NCBI GenBank assembly: GCA_021780095.1
Contig: JAJXZK010000452.1
Coordinates: forward strand, 1 to 13,108
Direction of reading: 5' to 3'
Source of the DNA: Acidobacteriota bacterium
GTDB lineage: Bacteria; Acidobacteriota; Terriglobia; Terriglobales; Acidobacteriaceae
DNA: 13,108 nucleotides
In this document: positions 1 to 7,600 of the stretch, in pieces
How the letters are laid out: every line of letters starts with the position of its first letter
Numbering within the stretch: position 1 is the stretch's first letter
Position numbers and translations under genes: made by a program
The notes under the pieces: generated by a model
The model's input: only the letters and a program-made list of their open reading frames with translations
Told to the model about the DNA's origin: nothing
Database searches by the model: none

Positions 1-1080
1 CAACATATGCCATGTGTGAATGATCTCGTTGCCGAAGTAGTTAATGAGGAGCTCAGAGCTGACCACGATTTGGTAGTTGTGAATCCCGATGGTTTCCAAG
101 GGGACGAAAGGGATGTCATTTTGTATTCGCTTTCGTACGACGCAAGCGGAATGGATCGAGCTCAACTTTCTGCTCGCCAGCAAGACCGACCTCACATTCA
201 GGGGATGCTCAATGTCGCCTTCACGCGGGCGCGGGATGAAATGCACATCTTTCACTCCGCTGATATAGCTGAATACGGCATGAGTTCCGGAGGCGGATCA
301 ATCAAGGAGTGGTTGAACTATTGTTCATCGTGTCAGCAAGCGACGCCTTCAAATCTGAAGGAGCTGGACACACAGCTCGCGAAGGCCCAGTCCGGGTTTG
401 AGCAGCAAGTGTTATCTGCGCTTGCAGCCAAGCAGATTGAAGTGATCGCCCAGTTTCCATCTTGCGGCTACTTCATCGATATTGTGGCGCAGAATAGCAG
501 CGCCCGAATTGCAGTGGAATGTGACGGAGAAATATGGCACCAGGACGCGCATGGCGAGTTGAAGATAGAGGACATCGGACGCCAGGAAGTGTTGGAGCGA
601 GCAGGTTGGAGAGTTGTCAGAATCCCCTATCGAAGCTGGCGTGAAAATTCTGAGGAGCAGGTGCAGCGGATATTGATGGAGCTCGAGAAAGATACCGAAT
701 TGGGCGATCATCACGAAGACATTGGCGCACACCTCACATTTGCGGAGCTTCCAGTGTCGAATCCACCAATTCCTGTAAACAATCATGAGAAGGCTATTGT
801 CGATGCACTGCGGGATGGGGCTAGATCACGCGGAAACGTCTATAGGATGGCACGGGAGGCTTTAGGTTATGGAGGTGTCGGGAGCGTCATCCGCAAGCTC
901 CTGGATGATTCGGTGAGCAAGTTGGAAAGCATTGGCGCTATTTCTGTAGAAGAGGACGAGCTCTTCTTTCGGAGTGAGGAAACGAGAGATGCCGACTACA
1001 AAGTTTCGCTCCCTCCCCCAGAGCGCCCCGAGAAACCGCGCCAAAGATTCAATCGCCACTGGCCGGCGCGTCGTCGATGA
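1..1080 (+). CDS. SF1 helicase-nuclease, C-terminal part (partial, cut by left window edge)
   Basis: The reading frame is open to base 1, so this is the 3' end of a longer gene and the ATG at base 7 is probably internal. Seen: a motif V-like stretch GFQGDERDVILYS (bases 94-132) and a motif VI-like stretch LNVAFTRARDEMHIF (208-252), typical of the second RecA domain of UvrD/Dna2-type (AAA_12) superfamily 1 helicases. Then comes a Vsr/DUF559-like endonuclease fold: a conserved F-E pair near 397, YFIDIV (about 469-486) with the catalytic-type Asp, IAVECDGEIWH (511-540) and the closing LERAGWRVVRIPYRSW (592-639). The last 100 residues contain a winged-helix-like segment (781-960), perhaps DUF3320, then a basic Pro/Arg-rich tail. 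Known for the family: such large fusions process DNA and are often found in defence islands. No other defence gene is visible here. The family call is firm; the biological role is inferred. Confidence 0.85.
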   Translation, partial: QHMPCVNDLVAEVVNEELRADHDLVVVNPDGFQGDERDVILYSLSYDASGMDRAQLSARQQDRPHIQGMLNVAFTRARDEMHIFHSADIAEYGMSSGGGSIKEWLNYCSSCQQATPSNLKELDTQLAKAQSGFEQQVLSALAAKQIEVIAQFPSCGYFIDIVAQNSSARIAVECDGEIWHQDAHGELKIEDIGRQEVLERAGWRVVRIPYRSWRENSEEQVQRILMELEKDTELGDHHEDIGAHLTFAELPVSNPPIPVNNHEKAIVDALRDGARSRGNVYRMAREALGYGGVGSVIRKLLDDSVSKLESIGAISVEEDELFFRSEETRDADYKVSLPPPERPEKPRQRFNRHWPARRR

Positions 1081-1107
1081 CAATCGTTTGTGCACACTGC
1101 AGCCGAT

Positions 1108-1329
1108 TCAGGACTCCTTATTAGCCGATGGCTTTTGCGAGGCCCTCCGAAAAACCTTGTAGAAGATTTCTTGCGCTACCTCAATCGATTCATCGATTGC
1201 CTTGATCGTAGGAATCACACGCACGTGTACCTGCGATTCTCTCGCCAGACGGATGCCAGCGATCATGCACGCGCCCAGGTAAATGAGTGCGCGATTCGGC
1301 CGGGGAATGTGCGCGTCGGGGTCAAACAT
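1108..1329 (-). CDS. Small hypothetical protein, 73 aa
   Basis: I do not recognise a named family. The product starts MFDPDAHIPRPNRALIYL and is mostly helical, with a short apolar stretch (ALIYLGACMIAGIRLA, about residues 14-29) that looks more like a buried helix than a true membrane segment, and a C-terminal half with alternating charged and apolar residues. The ATG is preceded by GGTGAG with 5 bases spacing. This site overlaps the stop codon of the next gene upstream (1336-1542), only 6 bases away, so the two are probably translationally coupled. The gene converges on the helicase, leaving 27 bases between the stops. The + strand reading of the same DNA (1090-1593) gives a less protein-like, Arg/Cys/Ser-rich product, which is why I prefer this strand. 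Confidence 0.55.
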   Translation of the reverse strand: MFDPDAHIPRPNRALIYLGACMIAGIRLARESQVHVRVIPTIKAIDESIEVAQEIFYKVFRRASQKPSANKES

Positions 1330-1335
1330 GGCTGC

Positions 1336-1542
1336 TCACCAGTAGCGTACCGAGCGACTCGGCCTTTTCTTGAAGAGGTAGGAAGGATGGCCGTGGAATG
1401 CCTCTGCGGGAAGGTATCGCCTACGTTCACCGCAGCGAGGGCAAGTGCGGATGATGTGAGCGGTCGGGATGACGCCAATAGGTATCGCCGCCCTGCATGC
1501 CTTCGAGGTGAGAACTGGCTGAGATTGGGTTCGCAGATCCAT
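1336..1542 (-). CDS. Small CPxCG zinc-binding-type protein, 68 aa (start uncertain)
   Basis: The C-terminal half is the convincing part: HIIRTCPRCGERRRYLPAEA followed by a basic tail ending in RYW. A single CPRCG knuckle (Cys34, Cys37 counted from the ATG at 1542), surrounded by Arg, resembles half of a zinc ribbon. One knuckle cannot hold zinc with four Cys, so His residues or dimerisation would be needed. The first 27 residues are low in character and the ATG at 1542 has no good ribosome binding site. A TTG at 1581 and a GTG at 1545 are alternatives, and an upstream frameshift is possible because another frame carries an ATG preceded by GAAGGC near 1500. The stop lies 6 bases before the 73-aa gene, suggesting a two-gene unit. 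Function unknown. Confidence 0.45.
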   Translation of the reverse strand: MDLRTQSQPVLTSKACRAAIPIGVIPTAHIIRTCPRCGERRRYLPAEAFHGHPSYLFKKRPSRSVRYW

Positions 1543-1774
1543 CACGAAAGAAAGTCTAGGCGAATAAATTACGAATATCAATGGTACGGCTAAGTCGCTG
1601 ATAAATCGGGGAAACCTCGGATCAATGCGGAAGTTGATTGCGGTGGAACAATGACAACAATGCGGCTACAGCCTGGTTCATGCACCTGAATGGGTAATGG
1701 CGGGAACGATCTTTTTCCACTGAATCTCTGAAGCTTGGGCGTATGCTTGCGTACCAAGACAGGGGAAACTAACA

Positions 1775-2188
1775 ATGCAAAAACCGTTTGCGGCTACGCT
1801 TCTGCTCTGCCCAACCGGAGGCCGGAAATGGGCCGTGATGCTGTCATGCCTGATTATGTGCACGCTGCCCGCTGCCGCTCACAAGCTAGTCCCGCTGCAA
1901 TCTGCTAAGGTCATCTCCCAGAATATCGGCGCTTCCAACGGCGGGGCTGTGGCAATGCCCATCGGAACCATGCTTGTGGCTGTGCCGATCACGCGCCAAT
2001 CGAATATCGTGGTGGTTGAAACATCGCATAACCGACTTACATGGTCAGAGGTCGGAAAGCACATGCTGGTTCTTCCGGTAAACGAAACGATCCAGTTCTA
2101 TCAGGATGGAAATTGGTTCGTAGTGCTGGACTCAAAACACAAGAAGCATAAATTCGCGTTGATTCACGAGGAATCTCTTCCGGAGTAG
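1775..2188 (+). CDS. Small exported hypothetical protein, 137 aa
   Basis: No recognised family. The N-terminus is a probable signal peptide: basic n-region GGRKW (15-19), hydrophobic core AVMLSCLIMCTLP (20-32), and an AAA-H type cleavage site near residues 33-36. The mature part (about 100 residues) is rich in short beta-type strands (VAMPIGTMLVAVPI, NIVVVET, HMLVLPV, WFVVLDS) and ends acidic, suggesting a small periplasmic beta-sheet protein. The ATG at 1775 has AGGGG at 1761-1765, a 9-base spacing. A second in-frame ATG at 1838 (residue 22) would give a shorter peptide with a more compact signal, so the start is not certain. It stands alone on the + strand, flanked by divergent small genes on the left and the convergent kinase operon on the right. 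Confidence 0.7.
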   Translation: MQKPFAATLLLCPTGGRKWAVMLSCLIMCTLPAAAHKLVPLQSAKVISQNIGASNGGAVAMPIGTMLVAVPITRQSNIVVVETSHNRLTWSEVGKHMLVLPVNETIQFYQDGNWFVVLDSKHKKHKFALIHEESLPE

Positions 2189-2592
2189 ACAGCAATTTCA
2201 TCGGGCCGAGCAAGGCAAGACAGCTGAGGGTAGCGGGTTTCAGATCGTGGTAAGAAACCGTAGTAGAAAATAAATAGAAGAATTGCAAGCTGTTGAATCT
2301 AGGCGAGTAAAAGGCCGAATGTGAGTGACGCCTCGCCCACCATGAATTCGCTACGCTCATTCACTCCGTGGACTTATCTTGATTCAAAACGTCCGATTCA
2401 GCCTTCAATCCCCGGCCAAAGGTCGTGAAAATTCGTTCCGGGTTGTCGCCCTCGTGACTCTTTCCGGCAACCGGTATTCGGCCTCTCGATTGATTTCGGA
2501 GAATCTTGAAGCGCACAGGGAGCGGCGATCTTGAATGAATGGAACGGGATGGACTATCCCCTCTGTCGCTCTACTACGCCGATTCCCATGGC
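2189..2592. other. Gene-free convergent intergenic region, about 400 bp
   Basis: This lies between the 3' ends of the exported-protein gene and the kinase operon. No convincing ORF, tRNA or repeat is visible. Two weak hairpins exist: GGTTTC/GAAACC (2236-2241 with 2254-2259, 12-base loop) and GGGAT/ATCCC (2546-2550 with 2556-2560, 5-base loop). The second could help end the kinase transcript, but neither is followed by a clear U-run, so I do not call a terminator. Confidence 0.5.
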
Positions 2593-4614
2593 CTAAACAG
2601 GCTTCTGGCTTACGGCTTCAACTTCAGGCGAGACGTTCTGTTTTGTCTTCCGCAAGAGCAATGAGGTGGGTATGAAAACAGAAAAGCAGGTGATCTTTTC
2701 ACCCCGAAAAGTCACACTGCGAAAACGAATCGTGCCCTCGTGCTTTTGAACGATGCCTCTGCTTATCCAAAGGCCCAATCCGGTGCCTTTGGTGGACTTG
2801 GTGCTGAAGAACGGTTCAAAGAGCTTTTCCGCATCTTCGGGATTGATGCCGCCTCCGGTGTCCGATATGGAAACCCGCACCCCGGCAGGTTGCAGATGCA
2901 CGGCGGAAGTCTCTCCCACATGGATACGCAGCCGGCCACCATCCTGCATTGCCTCAATAGCATTGGAGATAAGATTCAGAAAGACCTGCTTGAGTTCTCC
3001 TGGAAAACCCTGTACGACTCCGTCGCTTCTGTATCTTCGATCCACAGCGATGCCGTTCATTTGCAATTGGCGGGATTGGAATTCCAAAACGTCGTCCAAA
3101 AGAGCTGAAAGCGACACCGGGATCGCCTGTGCCGACTCCCGATAAAAGCCGAGCGTTTGCCTGGTAATGTGAGTGACGCGAGCCAATTCCTCTTCGGCCA
3201 TGCGAGCGTAATTCCTGGCTTCTACATCCAACGAAGGATGTTCTCGCAAGAGATAGAAGATGTTGGTGATGGATCCGAGAGGATTATTGATCTCGTGGGC
3301 GACGATCCCGGCCATCCTTCCCATCGCCGCCAATTTTTCCGATCTACGCAAGGCTTCTTCAGCCTGAATCTGCGCGGTGATATCGCGACATATCTCCAAC
3401 ACCGCACCGGAATTTGTTCCATCGCATCGATGATTCTTGCGGCACGCGGTAACGATCTCGCGCCCATCCTTCGTAAACTGGATCAGATTTCCTTCCCACC
3501 GCTTGCCTTGCAGGAGCATCTCTTCCATTTCTTCCAGCGAAGTTGGGAAGGTGGTCCGCAACAACTGGTGCAGATTTTTGCCGATCGCTTCTTCGGAAGT
3601 CCAGCCATACATATCGGTGGCGCCAGAATTCCAAAAGCGAACAATCCCGTCGACGTCGCGCACCATAATCGCTTCCGTAGCAAGTTCCAGGAGATCCGCG
3701 CGTTCCCGCAACGTTTGTTCCATGCGTTTGCGTTCCGTGATGTCGATCAAGGCTCCGACTGCGCCGCGGACATTGCCGGAATCGTCGAACAACGGATTGG
3801 CGCTCGCCAGCGCCTGCGTGACCCTGCCGCTCTTGTGGTGAATCTCCAATTCAACACTGGCCACGGCTTTGCCCGTGACGGCGGCTAACTCGACAGGCAA
3901 TTCGTCGATCGCGAGCCGTCCATCCTGGCGATAGATCTCGACCGCGGGCTTCTCCTCTGGAAACGCGCTCAAAGACAGGTTTGTCTCGGGAGGCAGTTCC
4001 AGCAACTGATACATAGCCGCGTTTCCGGTGATGACGCGGCAGTCGGGGTCATGGGCGACCGAGATGCCGACCGGCAACACCTTCATGATGCTCTCGAGTT
4101 CGGCGATTCTTTGCTGCAATTGGGCATTCAGGCTTCGAATCTGCTCTGCGCTTTCCCTCAGCTCTTCCGTTCGAGCGATGACTCTTTGTTCCAGTTCGCT
4201 ATTTAGCAGCTCCAATTCCCGCGTCTTGCGGTAAAGGTCGGCGAACAGGCTCACCTTGGCCCGTAGCAACTCGGGTACGACAGGGACTGAGATGTAATCC
4301 ATCGCGCCCCGCTGGTACCCCTGGATACGGTCGAGGTCTGTCAGATGAACAGCGGAGATGAAGATGATTGCGATCTTTTCGAAACGAGGATGCTGATGAA
4401 TCATGTCCGCCAGTTCAAACCCGTTGAGTTCGGGCATGCTAACGTCCATGAGGATGATCGCGATTTCGTTCTTGAGAAGGAGATCTAGCGCCTCTTTTGC
4501 CGTGGTGGCCGAGATTAGATTTTCGCCAAGATCGTCCAGTATGGCTCGATAGCTGAGCAGTTTGCCGGGCTGATCGTCGATCATCAGGATGTTCAATTTC
4601 TGGTTTGTAATCAT
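2593..4614 (-). CDS. Receiver-first sensor histidine kinase (REC-PAS-PAS-HisKA-HATPase), 673 aa
   Basis: Cytoplasmic phosphorelay kinase. Domains in order: REC about 7-125 (acidic pair D13/D14, acceptor D57 in LMDVSMP, Ser87 in FISA); a coiled linker about 127-177; a PAS-like region about 175-297 ending in IDITERKR; a PAS domain about 305-417 (FWNSGATDMYGWTSEEAIG) with an ICRDIT PAC end; HisKA with His440 in AHEINNPLGS; HATPase_c with N box NLISNAIEAM (547-556), DTGGG (585-589) and GTGLGL (610-615). All catalytic motifs are intact. There are no membrane segments. In REC the usual K-P switch region reads ISVPVVPE, so the conserved Lys is Val110. It starts 47 bases after the giant kinase on the same strand, so the two are almost surely co-transcribed. 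Its receiver is a plausible phosphoryl acceptor within that relay (inference). The start ATG has a GAAAG-type weak ribosome site. Confidence 0.93.
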   Translation of the reverse strand: MITNQKLNILMIDDQPGKLLSYRAILDDLGENLISATTAKEALDLLLKNEIAIILMDVSMPELNGFELADMIHQHPRFEKIAIIFISAVHLTDLDRIQGYQRGAMDYISVPVVPELLRAKVSLFADLYRKTRELELLNSELEQRVIARTEELRESAEQIRSLNAQLQQRIAELESIMKVLPVGISVAHDPDCRVITGNAAMYQLLELPPETNLSLSAFPEEKPAVEIYRQDGRLAIDELPVELAAVTGKAVASVELEIHHKSGRVTQALASANPLFDDSGNVRGAVGALIDITERKRMEQTLRERADLLELATEAIMVRDVDGIVRFWNSGATDMYGWTSEEAIGKNLHQLLRTTFPTSLEEMEEMLLQGKRWEGNLIQFTKDGREIVTACRKNHRCDGTNSGAVLEICRDITAQIQAEEALRRSEKLAAMGRMAGIVAHEINNPLGSITNIFYLLREHPSLDVEARNYARMAEEELARVTHITRQTLGFYRESAQAIPVSLSALLDDVLEFQSRQLQMNGIAVDRRYRSDGVVQGFPGELKQVFLNLISNAIEAMQDGGRLRIHVGETSAVHLQPAGVRVSISDTGGGINPEDAEKLFEPFFSTKSTKGTGLGLWISRGIVQKHEGTIRFRSVTFRGEKITCFSVFIPTSLLLRKTKQNVSPEVEAVSQKPV

Positions 4615-4661
4615 CGGCTGCTTTCAGCTTTATAAAAATAAAAAGCCGTCATGGATTTGAA

Positions 4662-7600
4662 TCACCGGTGAAGCCACATGCGTAACGTTGAGAGCAACTG
4701 TTCAGTATTGACCGGCTTGGCAAGATACTCCGATGCGCCAGCTTCGAGGGTTTTTTCGCGATCTCCCTTCATGGCCTTGGCTGTAAGCGCGACGATCGGC
4801 AGACGACGGAAAGAAGGATTTTGGCGAATCACGCGCATGGTCTCGTAACCATCCATGTCCGGCATCATGATATCCATCAAAACAATCGCAACGTCCGGCG
4901 TCGAGTCCAGTATGGCAATGGCTCGCTTGCCTGTGTCGGCAGTCAGTACAGTCATTCCGCGACGTTCGAGCACGCTGCTAAGAGCAAATATGTTCCGCAC
5001 ATCGTCATCCACGACAAGCACTTTTCTTCCTGCCAGGGCGTCATCGGAACGGTGTAGCCGATCCAGCATATTCTGTTTCTCTTTCGGAAGATTGGCAACC
5101 ACACGATGGAGGAACAGGGCCGTTTCGTCCAGCAGCCTCTCCGGCGATTCGACCCCTTTCACCACCACCCTGCGAGCCAACATGTGCAAGCGAGTATCTT
5201 CCTCCAGAGACAATTCCTTCCCGGTAAACACCACAATCGGCAGATCGTTAGATTGAAGCGTATCGTGCAGACGATCCAGCACGTCGAACCCGGACATATC
5301 CGGTAGGCGAAGGTCGAGCACAACACAATCGAACGATTCTTCGTCAATCGCCTGGAGAGCTTTACTGCCGGAGTCGGCAACGGTAATGTCAATGTCCTCG
5401 CCGGCCAGCAACGCGCTAATACTTAATTGCTCCGCCGGGTTGTCCTCTACGACAAGCAAACGCTTGAGTGGAGTAGCGGAATACTTCTTGATCCGCTGCA
5501 GTGCGCTCTCCAGCTCTTGCGGAGTGACGGGTTTGGTGAGGAAGGCGAATGCGCCGCTCGCCAATCCATGCGCCTTGTCCTCATCCATTGTCAGTATCTG
5601 AACGGGGATGTGGCGGGTCGCGGCGTCCTGCTTCAGGTGATTCAGCACGGTCCAGCCGAGCATGTCGGGAAGAAAAACGTCCAGGGATAGGGCCGCCGGC
5701 TGAAACTCACGGGTCAAGGCAAGAGCGTCCGCGCCACGCGTGGCAAGCAGCACTTTGAACCCTTTATCGCGAGCAAGGTCGAATAAAATCCGGGTGTAGT
5801 GCGGGTCATCCTCGACTATCAGCAGCACTGTATCTCCCGGAAGAATGTTCTCACGATCATCCGGAATCTGCTCCGATGCAAAGTCTGCCAGCACAACGGG
5901 CGACATCTCTTTCTGTATTGAGAAGGTCGCATTTTTTGCTTCGAGAGGATGTGCAGCGACAGCGACGGGGCCGCTATAAACCTCCGGCAGATAAAGAATA
6001 AAGGTACTACCCTCTCCGGGAATGCTGCGCAACTGAATTTCCCCTCCGAGCAGACTCGCCAGTTCACGGCTGATGGCCAATCCAAGCCCGGTCCCGCCGT
6101 ACTTACGGCTGGTTCCAGCATCCGCCTGCTGAAAAGCCTCAAAAATGATTCGCTGCTTTTCCTGCGGAATTCCGATTCCGGTATCGGAGACCTCAAACGC
6201 GATTACGGATGAAACTCTACTTAGAATCGGGTGCTCGCTGGTCCAACCGCCATTTGCCACTGAGACCGCGAGTCGCACGCCGCCCTGGGCGGTGAATTTG
6301 AAGGCATTCGACAGCAGATTTTTCAGCACCTGTTGTAACCGTTTTGAGTCGGTGACAAAGCTTTGGCTGAGCCGAGGATCCGTATGCACGTCGAAGCTGA
6401 GTCGCCGGTTTTCCGCTTCGTGACGGAATGCACGTCCAATCGTATCGAGAAGGTTGGAGAAGGAGATTTCTTCGGCCTGCACGGATACGGTTCCGGATTC
6501 AATCTTCGACAGGTCGAGGATGTCGCTGATGAGGTTCAGCAAGTCCGTACCCGCTCCGTGGATAGTGCGGGCGAATTCGACCTGCTTGGCCGTCAAATTC
6601 TCGTCCGCATTTTCGCTCAACTGCTGACCCAAAACCAAAATGCTGTTCAGCGGCGTACGCAGTTCGTGAGACATATTGGCCAGGAATTCCGATTTGTATT
6701 TCGAGGTGAGGGCGAGCTCTTTCGCCTTGCCCTCAAGCTCACGTCGCGCCTGCTCAATCTCTTGGTTTTTTCGTTCTACTTCGGCGTTCTGTTCGGCAAG
6801 CTGCTGCGCCTTCTGCGCAAGCTGCTCGTTTTTCTGCTGCAGTTCCTTCTGCTGGGTTTGCAGTTCTGTCGCCAGTTGCTGCGATTGCTTCAGCAGGCCT
6901 TCGGTCTGCATGGTGGCTTCAATGCTGTTCAATACAATGCCGATGCTGGCCGTCAATTGTTCAAGGAACGCCAGATGGGAGGCCGTAAAGCTGCTCAATG
7001 AAGCGAGCTCAATTACGGCCTTGACGCGATCTTCAAAAAGGACCGGCAGAATAATGACATTGCGCGGAATGGCATCGAACAACCCGGAACGGATGGTGAC
7101 ATCGCTTTCCGGCAAATCGGAAATCAATATGCGGCGCTTCTCCGCCGCGCATTGCCCTAAGAGTCCCTCGCCGATGTTGACTCGCCGCAAGTGGCCGTCA
7201 GGTCCATCGCCGGCATAGGAGGAGAGCAGTACCAACTCCTGCTCCGCTTCCGTATCCATCTGATAGATGATGGCTTGCTGCGCATTTACGAGCGGAGCCA
7301 ATTCCGAAAGCAATGTCTTGCCGACCGTAGTCAGGTCGCGCTGCCCTTGCAGCATTCCGGTGAATCGAGCCAGATTCGTCTTAAGCCAATCCTGTTCCGT
7401 GTTGCGTTCGGTGGTGAGGCGGAGGTTGTTGATCATCGTATTGATGTTGTCTTTCAACTCCGCGACTTCACCCTTCGCCTCCACTTGAATGGAGCGGGTG
7501 AGGTCTCCCTTGGTCACCGCGGTAGCGACTTCGGCGATGGCGCGGACCTGGTTGGTCAGGTTATCTGCCAGAAGATTGACGTTGCCGGTCAGATCTTTCC

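Noticed and set aside
1090..1593. A 167-codon frame on the + strand across the two small genes
   Set aside because: Composition is rich in Arg, Cys and Ser with no recognisable pattern, and the - strand frames there have a coupled ribosome site and a CPRCG motif.
2302..2337. GGCGAG/CTCGCC inverted repeat as a terminator after the exported-protein gene
   Set aside because: Arms are only 6 bases with a loop of about 24 bases and no U-run.
2318..3179. A 14-base direct repeat AATGTGAGTGACGC at 2318-2331 and 3166-3179
   Set aside because: One such match is expected by chance at a substantial rate in 13 kb, and nothing about the surroundings suggests an attachment site.
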